From: Streptomyces sp. adm13(2018)
GTDB taxonomy: Bacteria > Actinomycetota > Actinomycetes > Streptomycetales > Streptomycetaceae
NCBI RefSeq assembly: GCF_008042145.1
Contig: NZ_RDBH01000141.1
Coordinates: 1,237,392 to 1,301,391, forward strand
Direction: 5' to 3'
DNA length: 64,000 nt
Every line of letters starts with the position of its first letter. Within the stretch, counting starts at the first letter, position 1. A program made the position numbers and the translations under genes. Below the pieces are notes generated by a model. It did not search any database. It saw nothing but the letters and a program-made list of their open reading frames with translations, and was not told the origin of the DNA. Shown piece after piece: positions 1 to 10,500 of this stretch.

Positions 1-2182
1 GTTCCAGAACCCCATGGAGGAACGGACTGGGATGCCCGTGCCAGGAAACCCGGAGCGCTTCACGTGCCCGGGTGCAGGCGACGAAGAGCAGGCTCAATTC
101 GCTCAGCAGATCCTCGCGATGCTGCTGAGCATCCACCTCCTCCGCTGTCACCGCGCTGCGCATCGGTACGACACCGTCGTTCACGCCGACCACGGCCATG
201 CATCGGAATTCGAGGCCCTTCATCCGGTGCATGGTGCCGATTCGGACGCCGTCACCGGGTCCCGACGACGTGCTGCCGAGCACGGTCGCCGGGAGGCCGG
301 CCCGCTCCAGGCCCTGAGCGATGTCCTTGCCCAGTTGAACGAACCGCACGGCGACGCCGATCTCGTGCGGCGAGACATCGGCCTGGGTCCATTCCTCGAT
401 CTGTGCCACCAGGTCGGCGATCTCCTCGGGCTTGGAGCCGGCGCCACTGGTCCGCGGAGGCGCCCCGTGGAATGCCGACCGATAGCCGTCGAATGAATCG
501 TCGCCTCCGTCCATGTCGTCCACCCGCTCGCCGGTCAGCAAGTTGGTGGACCAGACGAGGATCTCCTTCGTGGTCCGGTAGTTGATACGCAGCCGAGTGG
601 ACCGGCCGGTCACCGAAATATCGAGGCTTCGCAGCGACACCTTGTTGCCGTAGATCCGCTGATGGGCGTCGCCGGCGATGAACAGGTCGTCCGGGCCGGG
701 CGGGACCAAGGCCCTCAGCAATCGCCACTGGGCGGGATGGAGATCCTGGGCTTCGTCGATCACCACGTGGCGGAACGCGTGCTCCGCACGCCGTTCCGCC
801 AGGAGCCGAGCGGCCTCGGCGCACACCTGGAGGAACGTCCATTCGCCTGCCTGTCGCAGCTCCTGCGTGAACGCCTCGACGGCCCGCCATACCTGGGCTC
901 GCTTCAGCGGGCCGAGGGGAGTGCCCCGTCCGGTTCGGGATGCCTTGAGGTATGCCTCGGGACAACGCAGGTCCTGGGCGAGGATGACGTGCCGCCACTC
1001 CTGGTCGAGGAAGGCGTCGGCGAAGTCGATACCGAGTCGGTGTGCGATGCGGGACCAGCGTGCCGTGATCTCCTTCTGCCCTGTGACGAGCGAGAGCGGG
1101 GCACCGCGATCCTCCCGTACGAGTTGATGGGCGAGCGCGTCCACGTTGACGACGCGGATCTTTGCCCGCAACTCCACCTCCGGAATCAGCAGTTCGAGGC
1201 TGCTCCGGAGATCGGCCGCAAGATCCCGGGTGTACGTGGTGAGCAGGATCGACTCGTCCGGCGAGCCTGCCGGAAGCTGCCTTGCGAGATGCAGGGCACG
1301 ATGCAGCGCGACCACGGTCTTGCCGGTGCCAGGGCCGCCGGCGATCCGGGCCGGTCCCTTGAACGACGGCCGGTATGCCACCTTCCGCTGGCTGGGGTGC
1401 AGGAACACCCGCCACGCGTCGAAGGGGCGCGACAGGATGTCCATCAGCTCGTCAGGTCCGGAGACGAGGGCGATCCTGCCCTGCGAGCGGGCCATGGCGG
1501 CAGAGAGCTCGTCCTGGCCGGCCGGAGAGTCCGATTGATCACGGTTCTCTGCCGTAGCGGTGTGCTGAGACGTACGGGCTGTGGGCTGTTCCAGCTGTAC
1601 GAGCACGACCTCGCGCCAGACGTCCTCGGGTTCCATTCCGGCAGCGAGGCCTGCCAGTACGTCGTACTGCTGTTCCGGCAGGATCTTGTGCAGGGCGTCG
1701 AGATGAGCCTCGTCGCTGAGATGGCGAACGAGGGGGAGGAGGTCGGGGTCGATCCCGAGTCGGATCATCTCCTTGTCGGCGACATGCGCGAACAGCCTCT
1801 TGGAATCCTTCGGGGCGATCGCCCGGACGCCAGCGGTCGCCCGCTCCAGTGCGACATCGTTGCGCAACTCGATGCCCCGCGTGGCGGAGTTGACGGTCGC
1901 CCGGTGCTTGACGGCCCAGGCGATGGCATCGTCGTGAGGCATGACCTTGAGGAGCAGAAAGCTGTCTCCCGACTCCGGGGCCAGGACCACTCCCCGCATG
2001 AACTGGTTGATGCGGATGGTGCGGATACGAGGGTCCCGCGCCTTCTCCAGCTTCTCCAGGTGGAGCCCTGCATGCCGGTGCTCCTGGAACTTGTCGAAGA
2101 CTTCCTCGACGCGCTTTTGGACCGGTTTCTCCAGCTTGGCGAATTCCCTGAGGAAGTCCTTGTGGATTCCCAGCGTCGCCAT
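1..2182 (-). CDS. UvrD-type SF1 helicase with RelE/ParE-like N-terminal domain (3' end outside window)
   Basis: ATP-dependent DNA helicase/translocase of the UvrD/Rep superfamily, predicted cytosolic and DNA-acting. The frame runs from ATG 2182 off the left edge; 727 residues are visible. Residues about 1-95 look like a RelE/ParE toxin fold (LEKLEKARDPRIRTIRIN followed by LLLKVMPHDDAIAW). A helicase core follows, with Walker A GGPGTGKT (Lys near 288), DEAQD near 475 (motif II), GDAHQRIYG (motif III), INYRTT (motif IV) and GTMHRMKGLEF (motif V). It is divergent from the DUF262 gene, with 102 bp between the start codons. Membership of the defence island is inferred from position. The RelE-like assignment rests on sequence pattern only; the helicase assignment is firm. 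Only the extreme C-terminus should be missing. Confidence 0.88.
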   Translation of the reverse strand, partial: MATLGIHKDFLREFAKLEKPVQKRVEEVFDKFQEHRHAGLHLEKLEKARDPRIRTIRINQFMRGVVLAPESGDSFLLLKVMPHDDAIAWAVKHRATVNSATRGIELRNDVALERATAGVRAIAPKDSKRLFAHVADKEMIRLGIDPDLLPLVRHLSDEAHLDALHKILPEQQYDVLAGLAAGMEPEDVWREVVLVQLEQPTARTSQHTATAENRDQSDSPAGQDELSAAMARSQGRIALVSGPDELMDILSRPFDAWRVFLHPSQRKVAYRPSFKGPARIAGGPGTGKTVVALHRALHLARQLPAGSPDESILLTTYTRDLAADLRSSLELLIPEVELRAKIRVVNVDALAHQLVREDRGAPLSLVTGQKEITARWSRIAHRLGIDFADAFLDQEWRHVILAQDLRCPEAYLKASRTGRGTPLGPLKRAQVWRAVEAFTQELRQAGEWTFLQVCAEAARLLAERRAEHAFRHVVIDEAQDLHPAQWRLLRALVPPGPDDLFIAGDAHQRIYGNKVSLRSLDISVTGRSTRLRINYRTTKEILVWSTNLLTGERVDDMDGGDDSFDGYRSAFHGAPPRTSGAGSKPEEIADLVAQIEEWTQADVSPHEIGVAVRFVQLGKDIAQGLERAGLPATVLGSTSSGPGDGVRIGTMHRMKGLEFRCMAVVGVNDGVVPMRSAVTAEEVDAQQHREDLLSELSLLFVACTRAREALRVSWHGHPSPFLHGVLE

Positions 2183-2284
2183 GCGTCGCCCCCAGTCGTG
2201 CGGTCCGTCGATTCTTCCGATCACCGTACCTGGATGGGGAAGAATGGCGGGTCGGCGTGGGCAACTTGGTGTGAGGGGGCGTTC

Positions 2285-4867
2285 GTGCAGGCTCGGGAGA
2301 TCACGTTCAGCAAGCTGGTTCAGGGGGAGATGCAGTTCCAAGTACCTCTCTACCAGCGCACGTACAGCTGGCAGCGAGAGCAGCTGCGGCAGCTCTGGGA
2401 CGACGTGCAGGAGCTCGTCGAGGACCAGCTGGAGAACCGTCCACCGGCCGCTCACTTCCTGGGATCGGTCGTGCTGGCCCCGGAGCGGGTCGTCGCCGGC
2501 GGGATGCAGCGCTGGCTCGTCGTCGACGGACAGCAGCGGCTCACCACCCTTATGCTGGCCTTCACCGCGCTGCGAGATCACTGGCGGGCGCGGGGATCCG
2601 ACAAGAAGGCCGCTCGCATCCACGACCTGCTGCTGGTCAACGGCTACCAGGACGGTGACGACCACTTCCGGCTGCTGCCGACGCAGGCGGACCGCGCGGC
2701 CTTCACCGCATGCGTCCAGTCCCTCCCGAAGGCGGGAGGTTCGGGCAATATCGGATCCGCCTACCTGTTTTTCCTCGGAGCGCTGACCGAGGGCGAGGAG
2801 AGCGCCGGAGAGCAATGGACCGACGCCGTCGAGACGGTACTCGGCAACTTTCTCTCGATTGTCGCGATCACGGCAGCCGAGGGCGACAACGTCTACCGGA
2901 TCTTCGAGTCGATCAACAACACCGGTGTCGGCCTGAGCCAGAGCGATCTGCTGCGCAACTACCTCTTCATGTACCTGCCGACCCGGGGCGAGGCGGTCTA
3001 CCGCGACCTGTGGCTGCCCATGCAGGAGCTGCTCGGCCCGGACAACCTGGAACTGCTCGTCTGGCTCGACCTGGTGGTCGCCGGCAACAGTCGCGCCAAG
3101 CAGAGCGACATCTACCGCGACCAGAAGAAGCGGCTGGAGCGCCTGACCCACGACGAATCGGCGCTCCACGCCGAAATCGTCCTGCTCTCCGAGCGGGCCG
3201 GCCGGCTCATGCGGATCCTGGAACCCCAGCGAGAGACGGATCCCCGACTCCGAGAGGCTCTGGAGCGGCTGTCCAGGTGGGGAGGCCAGACCCACTACCC
3301 GCTGGCGCTTCACCTGCTCGACCTGGTTGACGCCGATCGTGCCACGGCGGCCGAGGCAGCCGAAGCGCTGTCCTACGCCGAGAGCTACATGGTGCGGCGT
3401 CTGCTCGCGGGTCTGTCCACCACCGGCACCAATCGCGTGTTCATGGAGATCCCCAAGGAGCTGGACAAGGACGGCTCGCCCGCCGAGGCCGTACGGCGGT
3501 TCCTGTCGAGGAACAAGACGGGCGCGCGCGCCTGGCCGGGCGATGATGCCGTCCGCGAGGCGGTCCGAACCCGGCCCTTCTACAAGACCGGCCGCAGCAA
3601 TCAGCGTTTCCAAGTGCTCCGCCGCCTTGAGGAGAGCTATAGCGCGAGTGAGCCGGTCGACTACGCAAAGGCCCGGCTCACCGTGGAGCACGTAATGCCC
3701 CAGCGCCCCGCGCAGCAGTGGTACGACCTGCTGGCGGAAGAGGCTGAGGACGGCGAGAGTCCCGACGAGCTGCACGCCCTGCTCGTCCACACGCTGGGTA
3801 ACCTCACGCTGTCCGGGGACAACGCCCGGTTGTCCAACCACCCCTTCCACCGCAAGCAGGAGATCCTCGACTCCAGCGCCCTGCGGATGAACCAGCGCAT
3901 CGCGGCACAGGGGCGCTGGGGCAGGGCGGAGATCCTGGCCCGCGCCGACGAATTGGTGGAGCGGGCGACCCAGCTGTGGCCCGGGCCCATCGAGGAACTT
4001 GTCCAGGCGGACGACGAATGGGCCGGCTGGAAGGAACTGCGCGAAGCCCTCCTGGCGATGCCGTCGGGGACCTGGACCACGTACGGTGACCTCGCGGCCC
4101 TTATTGGAACCCATGCCATTTCGGTGGGCAACCATGTGGGAACCAAACCCGGTCTCCACGGTGCCTACCGCGTCCTGACGGCCGACGGCCGGATCTCGGC
4201 CGGCTTCAGCTGGACCGACGACCAGCACTCGGGCGATCCCCGGGTCCTCCTGGAAGCCGAGGGGATCGCTTTCGACGCCTCGGGCCGGGCCAGCCGCTCC
4301 CACCGCCTGACCACCGCGGACCTGGGAACCCTGCTGGGTAGGGACGCTTCCGACGAGTCGGCTCCCACGCGCGAGGCGGAGGACGACCAGCAGTCGGCCG
4401 CCGCCCGCTTCGAATCCCAGCTCAGGGACAACCAGACGCCCCAGACCGTGGACGGGGTGCTGAGCGCACTCCGCTTCTGGGAGCTGCAGGGTGGCTACCG
4501 CGCGTACGGCCGGGCGAACGAGACCAGCTGTTTTCCCACCGTCGAGGTGGGCATGCCACTTGCCGTGCGCACGCTGTGGCCCCTGGCCCTCTACCCGGAG
4601 ACGGGTACGGTCGAGGTCGTCTTCCAACACCTGAAGCGCCGCGCACCCTTCGACGACGAGCCGCTGCGACGCGAGCTGTTGACCCGTCTGAACACGATCG
4701 AGGGCATCGACTTGGCCGAGGCGAAACTGGACCTGCGTCCCTCGTTCCCCCTTGAGGTCTTCGCAGGCCGCAGCGAGGAACTGAGCGCGGTCCTGGAGTG
4801 GTTCGTGCATACGATCGCCCTCGCCGAGGCCCGCCGGCCGCTGGACGAAGGGACCGAACCGGTCTGA
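2285..4867 (+). CDS. DUF262/DUF1524 GmrSD-like nuclease with ATL/MGMT-like domain
   Basis: Likely modification-dependent (type IV) restriction protein. The DUF262 half is a ParB-fold NTPase: QRTYSW at 24-29 and DGQQR near 81, then FESINNTG. The DUF1524 half carries the His-Me nuclease motif EHVMPQ near 468 and the typical LGNLTL..N..LSN..F..K block. Residues about 585-680 (GTWTTYGDLAALIG, GAYRVLTADGRIS) resemble the DNA-binding fold of alkyltransferase-like (ATL/MGMT) proteins without the PCHR cysteine motif, followed by an unassigned C-terminal domain. GTG 2285 was chosen because the family's conserved N-terminal block begins about 20 residues in. The same frame stays open far upstream, but that stretch is antisense to the helicase and has no family resemblance. 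860 aa. GmrSD relatives cleave glucosylated-hmC DNA; the substrate here is unknown. Confidence 0.88.
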   Translation: MQAREITFSKLVQGEMQFQVPLYQRTYSWQREQLRQLWDDVQELVEDQLENRPPAAHFLGSVVLAPERVVAGGMQRWLVVDGQQRLTTLMLAFTALRDHWRARGSDKKAARIHDLLLVNGYQDGDDHFRLLPTQADRAAFTACVQSLPKAGGSGNIGSAYLFFLGALTEGEESAGEQWTDAVETVLGNFLSIVAITAAEGDNVYRIFESINNTGVGLSQSDLLRNYLFMYLPTRGEAVYRDLWLPMQELLGPDNLELLVWLDLVVAGNSRAKQSDIYRDQKKRLERLTHDESALHAEIVLLSERAGRLMRILEPQRETDPRLREALERLSRWGGQTHYPLALHLLDLVDADRATAAEAAEALSYAESYMVRRLLAGLSTTGTNRVFMEIPKELDKDGSPAEAVRRFLSRNKTGARAWPGDDAVREAVRTRPFYKTGRSNQRFQVLRRLEESYSASEPVDYAKARLTVEHVMPQRPAQQWYDLLAEEAEDGESPDELHALLVHTLGNLTLSGDNARLSNHPFHRKQEILDSSALRMNQRIAAQGRWGRAEILARADELVERATQLWPGPIEELVQADDEWAGWKELREALLAMPSGTWTTYGDLAALIGTHAISVGNHVGTKPGLHGAYRVLTADGRISAGFSWTDDQHSGDPRVLLEAEGIAFDASGRASRSHRLTTADLGTLLGRDASDESAPTREAEDDQQSAAARFESQLRDNQTPQTVDGVLSALRFWELQGGYRAYGRANETSCFPTVEVGMPLAVRTLWPLALYPETGTVEVVFQHLKRRAPFDDEPLRRELLTRLNTIEGIDLAEAKLDLRPSFPLEVFAGRSEELSAVLEWFVHTIALAEARRPLDEGTEPV

Positions 4868-4903
4868 CGCAGGCAGACACCGTCCCCTCGGGGTTTCGCG
4901 CGC

Positions 4904-5668
4904 CTACGGATACAGCGGTCTCAGCACTCCCCGCCGCTGAAGTTCCCGTATGTGCTCGGCAGCCCTCTGAGGGGCGGTGCCACCCGTGACCAACACCCCC
5001 GCTTCCAGGTTCCTGCGGACACCTGACTCCGTCAGGTTCGCACTGCCCAGGAGCAGCACGCGCCGGTCGGCCACCGCCAGCTTGGCGTGCTGCCGAGCCT
5101 GGCGGTGGTCGCGCCGCTTGGGGTCCCAGTGCCACAACCGTACGCCGGGCACGGCCGCGAACGCCTCGGCCGGCTCCGGCCCGCCGAGCAGGCCCGCGGC
5201 TCCCGCCTTGGTCTCGACCACGACATGGACGTCGACGCCCCGCGCGATGGCCGCCCGCAGCGCGACGGCGAGCGGTTCATAGGGACGGGCCGAGTACGTC
5301 ATGGCCAGCAGTTCCCGCTCGGCCCGGCCGACGACCTCGGCGAGGACCCGTGCGGTCGGCCGAACCGGCACGCCCGGTGTGGCGGGCCCGCTCCAGACCG
5401 TACTGACGTGAGCCTCGTCAGGCTGCCCCGCCAGCCCGGCGACGAAGCCCCGCAGATAGGCCGCGGCCTCCGGATAGGGGATGCGCTCCCGCCGTACCGA
5501 CGCGTACACCTCCCGTATCGCCTCGCTCGCACGCGGATCCTGGACCGCGAGGAGCGCATGCTCCATTCCGCGCCCGCGGGCCAGTACTCCCGCCAGGTCC
5601 TTGGTGCGCGAGGATCCGAGGACCGCCGCGACCGCGTGCGCCGCGGCCTCGAACTCCTCGCGACTCAC
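4904..5668 (-). CDS. drmC: DrmC, phospholipase D-like protein of DISARM
   Basis: 254-aa protein with one PLD-type HKD motif: H194-A-K with Asp five residues on, then GSANLTESG and the downstream Glu. The size and the position after drmA-drmB match DrmC of DISARM. PLD-superfamily members of this type are usually phosphodiesterases or nucleases working as dimers, since one HKD is half a site. DrmC has been reported as not strictly needed for DISARM protection, so its role is unclear. It starts at GTG 5668, overlapping the drmB stop in GTGA, so it is translationally coupled. It ends 36 bp from the convergent DUF262 gene, with only a CCCCTCGGGG mini-hairpin between them. Confidence 0.9.
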   Translation of the reverse strand: MSREEFEAAAHAVAAVLGSSRTKDLAGVLARGRGMEHALLAVQDPRASEAIREVYASVRRERIPYPEAAAYLRGFVAGLAGQPDEAHVSTVWSGPATPGVPVRPTARVLAEVVGRAERELLAMTYSARPYEPLAVALRAAIARGVDVHVVVETKAGAAGLLGGPEPAEAFAAVPGVRLWHWDPKRRDHRQARQHAKLAVADRRVLLLGSANLTESGVRRNLEAGVLVTGGTAPQRAAEHIRELQRRGVLRPLYP

Positions 5669-7563
5669 GGCCTCAGACCCACCGGCGTCAGGACCTGGTC
5701 CGTCTCGTCGCCCAGCGGGACGATGAAGCGGCGGTCGAGGAAGCGATTGCCGCGTTCACAGGTCGTCTCGGAGACGAACAGGCAGACGTGGCAGGCGGCT
5801 CCGTGGAGATAGTCGGCCGGATCGCGCGGCAGCCTCTCGGCGCACAGCGGATCGGAGGAACAGCGGGACGCGTCCCTCAGAGCCCGGCGCATGATCCGCT
5901 CGAAGTGCGGTTCCTCGGCGAGGGAGACGAGACCTCCCAGGGTGCCTTCGGAGTCCGGTACGGCCGTGTAGATGAGGATTCCGGTCGTCGGGCGTTCCTC
6001 GTCCCCGGCGTAGATGCGCTCGGCCAGGCTGGCCGAGCTGTAGCCGCATTCCAGGGCGATGGTCCGGATCAGGAGATGCGAGAGCGAGTGCAGGGCGATG
6101 TACCGCTCCCCGGGCCAGCCCCGCATGGGGTCAAACGAGCCCTGCAACCGGTCCGACTTGCGGTTGGTGCGGAAGCGGGCGAACGCCTCGCGGTGCGCCT
6201 GCATCGCGGGCGACTTGCTCATGCGCTCCTCCCACTCGGCCATCAGGTCCTCCCGCACCCGCAGGAAGATCCCCTCGCCCCGTACCTCGCTCGCGGGGAC
6301 CCAGTTCTGGGACGTGCGGTCCAGGCGTACTCGTGTGGCGATCTCCGGCGCCTCCGGGTCCGGGGCGTCGAGCCTAGTGAACCCGATCAGCGCACGAGCC
6401 TCCCTCAGCCGCTGTACCTGCCGTACGTCCGCGAAGAGGTCGGTCAGGGCATCGGGCACCGGCATCGCTTCGAGGGCGAAGTCATCGGTGGCATCGGGCA
6501 TGGGGGACGAGGACAGGACGGTCCATTCAGGGCTGAGCAGATCCGGCGGGGCAGCCGCTTCCGCCTGGGGTGTGTTCCCCTCCAACCGGTCCCTGTGGGC
6601 CTGGACGGCGGCGATGAAGGCTTCGGCGTCGTACCCCCTGAGATACGCGAACGAGGGGGTGGCGGCGAAGGCGTCGAAGACCACGCGTGAGGTGACCCCT
6701 TGCACTTCGACCCAGCGCTCCTCGACGAGTTCGCTGAGGTTGCCGTTCCTGCTCGGCGGGAGGGCAAGCGCGCTGAGTGTCATGGGGAACCACTGGTTGG
6801 ACGCGCCCGCCACCATGAGGGTCGGCTCCTTGTCGCACCCGTCGCTCTGGTACGAACCGAGATGCGGGTGACGACCGCGGCACTGGGGCAGGTTGCGCCG
6901 GCCCCGGTCTCCCATCGCGTCGCGGATATTGCGCTTCTCACCGCAGGCGACGCACTCCAGGGTCACGTTGGCCGCCTGGTTGCCGCCGTGGTCCTTCATG
7001 CGGAGCAGAGGCCTGGGCATCTTCACGCAGTCGTTGCCGTGATGGACGAAGGGCGCGTACGGGAACTCGTCCAGGTGTCCGTCGGTGCAGACGAGCGTGA
7101 AGCGGGCCGCGACCGCGAGCGGCTTGCCGGGCTTGCAGTCGTGGACGAACTTCGCCTCGTGCGGAGTGCGCGGATTGTTGTTGACGAAGGTGAAGGCCTC
7201 CGCGTCGATGGGCGCCAGGATGTTGCAGGCCGTGCACCGGAGCCACTGCGGGAAGGGCGTCACCGGTACACCCACACCCTGCGCTGCCCGGTCCTTGGGT
7301 GAGCTGTCCGCACCCTCCATCCACGGGGCCGAGCGCAGCTCCTCGACCCGAGCGGCACCGTACAGCTGGAGCGAGCGGTTGACGGCAGTACGGAGCCTGG
7401 GCTCGTCGATCACGTAGTCCGTCAGGCCGCCGTGGCTCCAGGATTCGAGGCCCTTGACCAGGACGGAGAAGTTCGGCAGGTCGATCAGTGAGCCGACCCC
7501 CGCCGTGTACATCAGGTGGCTGGGGCGTGCTGCGCCGACGCGGCGGAAGTAGTTGGTGCTCAT
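5665..7563 (-). CDS. drmB: DrmB, DUF1998 protein of DISARM
   Basis: 632-aa protein carrying the DUF1998 domain that marks DrmB. It has cysteine pairs suited to metal binding: CTAC at 110-113, CVACGEK near 220, and a C-terminal set near 591, 594 and 602 (CHVC...C) with further Cys just upstream. In characterised DISARM, DrmB binds the DrmA helicase and the DrmAB pair engages phage DNA with a 5' overhang; that is family knowledge. The gene overlaps drmA by four bases upstream and drmC downstream, so the three form one translationally coupled operon. I expect the product to be cytosolic in a complex with DrmA. No truncation or odd composition is seen. Confidence 0.93.
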   Translation of the reverse strand: MSTNYFRRVGAARPSHLMYTAGVGSLIDLPNFSVLVKGLESWSHGGLTDYVIDEPRLRTAVNRSLQLYGAARVEELRSAPWMEGADSSPKDRAAQGVGVPVTPFPQWLRCTACNILAPIDAEAFTFVNNNPRTPHEAKFVHDCKPGKPLAVAARFTLVCTDGHLDEFPYAPFVHHGNDCVKMPRPLLRMKDHGGNQAANVTLECVACGEKRNIRDAMGDRGRRNLPQCRGRHPHLGSYQSDGCDKEPTLMVAGASNQWFPMTLSALALPPSRNGNLSELVEERWVEVQGVTSRVVFDAFAATPSFAYLRGYDAEAFIAAVQAHRDRLEGNTPQAEAAAPPDLLSPEWTVLSSSPMPDATDDFALEAMPVPDALTDLFADVRQVQRLREARALIGFTRLDAPDPEAPEIATRVRLDRTSQNWVPASEVRGEGIFLRVREDLMAEWEERMSKSPAMQAHREAFARFRTNRKSDRLQGSFDPMRGWPGERYIALHSLSHLLIRTIALECGYSSASLAERIYAGDEERPTTGILIYTAVPDSEGTLGGLVSLAEEPHFERIMRRALRDASRCSSDPLCAERLPRDPADYLHGAACHVCLFVSETTCERGNRFLDRRFIVPLGDETDQVLTPVGLRP

Positions 7564-10500
7564 CGTCGTCCCTTTCCTGCCGCGCCGGAGGCGGCGTCCC
7601 CGTATTCGTCGGCGTCGACGGGTGCCGCCGTGTCGCCTGCGTCCTCGTCCCCGGCTGGTGTGAACCTCCAGTCGGGTCCACTGTGCGTGGCCTGGTCCAC
7701 GAAGTTCCCGCTGCCGGCCAGCAGCAGGTTGAGCTCGTTCTCGGTCTCGCGCATCGACATGGGCACGGTGAGCTCGTCCCAGCGCGAGCCGTCGGCCCGG
7801 TGGAGCAGTCCGGTGACGAGGCTGGTCTTCTTCTTCTCCCTCCGGTAGCCGAGCACACCGCCGCGCTCACGCTGCTCGGCCCAGGAGTCCTTCAACGCCC
7901 TGATCCGCTCGGCGAGATAGCGCTGGGCGGTCGCTCCGCCCACCCGGTCGGCCCGGTCAAGCAGCCGCGCCTCGACTTCGGCGGCGATCGGCCCGTCCAG
8001 GTCGATGCTTTGGGCGTCGGTGTTGCGCGAGTGCTCGTGGGTGGCCTGGCGCAGTGCCGCGATGTACGTCGGCGCGGTACCCCGGTCGAGGGCACGACGG
8101 GTGAAAGGCGTGACGGAAAGGGCTTCGACCTGCCGGTAGAACGTGGCGTGGTAGTGACCGAAGTCCTCGAAGTGCGCCAGGTCCCGGGGGCGGGACCAGT
8201 TGTACAGGGTGACGACCAGGCCGGGGCGGCGGGCGTCACGGCCGACGCGCGAGGACGCCTGGATGTACTCGGCGGTGTTCTTCGGCTGACCGACGACGAG
8301 CATCAGGCCGAAACGCGAGACGTCCACGCCGACCTGGAGCATCGAGGTGGCGAGCACGACATCGACGGCCTGCCGCTGCAAAGGCGTCAGCTTGACCCTG
8401 GGTTCGCGCTTCTCCTTGCGTGCCACCGCATACTCCATGAAGAGGGCCCTGCGGCGCAGCGAAGTGTCCCGCTCGGGGTCGAAGGCGGTCTCCAGACGCT
8501 TGAGCGTGGCTCCGATGTCGGCGGACGAGATCCGTGACGTCAGCTCCTGGATGTTCAGCATCCCCGACTTGGTGACGATCCGGTCGGAGATCGTCCTGTG
8601 TCCCTTGCGACCGCCGTTCACCCGCACCCGGGTGGCGATGTCGTCGTCCATGTAGCGGCGCATGCCGGCGAGTTCGCGTGTGGCGTTGAAGTAGCCGACC
8701 AGCGTCATGTACGGATCGGCCGCCGCACCGTGCTCGTCGAAGAGCTGCTGCGCGCCGAGCAGCATGATCTCGGCGACCCGGATCTCGGCCGCCTTCAGGC
8801 GCGTGCCGTGCGCGCACACACCGAGGTAGCGACGGCCGGGGTCGGAACGGCTCAGCTCGACCTGCCGGGAGAAGAAGGTGTCGCCGACGTCCAGGACCTG
8901 GGGCGGGAAGACCGCGACCTGGCGGGCGAACACTCCCCGTACCTGGTCGGCCGCCCTCTTCGTCGTCGCAGTGGAGGCGACGATCTTCGGACCGACCTCG
9001 TGGCGGCGTCCGGTCTTGTCCGTGAACGACCAACTGCACAACTGGTCCACGGCGGCCTCGAAGAGTCCGACCGTCGTGCCCAGGGCCCCCGAGATCAGGT
9101 GCAGCTCGTCCTGGATGATCAGGTCCGGCGGGCGCAGCCGGGTGACGGGACGAGCGGCCACCGCTTCCAGCTTTCCCTTCTTCGTGTGCCTGCTGCGGCA
9201 GTCGGTCCGCTCGTCCAGGTCGGCATGGCGGTATCCGTGCCGCGCGCACCAGTCGGTGACGCGCCCGAAGAGAAGCCCCGCGTATCCGTTCCACGGCAGC
9301 TGCGCCAGCTTGTCCACGGTGGCGATGACCATCGCGGGGGCAAGCCGGTAGATCTCCTCGTCGACGGTGATCACCGGGATGCCCTCGCTGAACCCCTCGA
9401 CGTTACGCGAGCCGAGCCGGGAGAAGGGGCAACGGCTCTCACCCTCGCCCCGCGGGCAGTAGAGCAGCACGCGGCGCCGGTCCGCGTCGTACTCCATGTT
9501 CGAGTGGGCGGTCAGACCTTCGCCGCACCACGGGCAGCTGAGTACCTGGATCACCCGCGCGTGCTTGTCGCTGGAGCTCTCCTTGGCGCCGGCGATCTGC
9601 TCCTGTGCCTCGGAGAACCAGTTCGGCGACACGGAGTTGCCGACCCACAGGCCAATACGGAACGGGGTGATGCCCCACCGTGCGTCCCGAGTGAACTCCT
9701 CGCGCCGCAGCACCTCGCAGGCACTGACGAGAGCGGCCGCCCGCTGGAACTGCTGGGCCGTCAGCAGACGCAGCGTGTAGCGCATGAGGACGCCGACACC
9801 GTCGCTGCCGTCCCGCGCCTCCGATCCGCTGCCCACCACGCCCTGAAGGCGGCGCAGCGCGAAGGTGTACGCGGCGAGGCCCAGATAGGCCTCGGTCTTG
9901 CCGCCACCGGTCGGGAAGAACAGCAGATCGACAAGGGCCTCGCGCCCAGTGCCGCGGTGCGGATGGCCAGGCTGGGTCAGCGAGGCCAGGTTGAGCAGGA
10001 CGAACGCCAACTGGAAGGGGCGCCAACTGGCCGCTTCCTTGCCCCTGCCCCATACCTCGTCGTACGCCTGCTGGTACGTGACACCCTCCTGCCCGGTCCG
10101 AAGTCCGGCGATGGCCGTGTTGCGCCGCTGGAGGGCCATCGCCCGATTGGCGAACCGGAAGGCTTCGAGGGCGTCCTTGTCGGCGCTGAGCGCGTCGATG
10201 CCGAAGGCGATGCGGTGGCAGACCTCCTCTGCTTGGTCGATCGCGGTCTCGGCGGCGATCCGCAGGTCCTCGGGAAGGCCCTGTGCCTTCTGGCGCTGCT
10301 CCTCCAGCCACCTGCTGTAGCCGTCGGCGAGCGGGGCGAGAACCTCGGTCAGCTCCTTACGGCGCTCGGGCACGGCCAGGGCGGCCAGTTCGTCCATGCC
10401 GAGTTCGAGCCCGTCGAGGAGCGGCTGCTCGGCGGCGGTGGGCGCCGAGGTGGCCGGGACGTCGTAGGCCGGGAGCCAGGTGGTCTCCAGGCGGTGTGCC

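Noticed and set aside
662..2284. Plus-strand open frame continuous with the DUF262 gene, which would make a 1401-aa protein
   Set aside because: It is antisense to the helicase, has no family resemblance, and DUF262 proteins start with the block found just after 2285.
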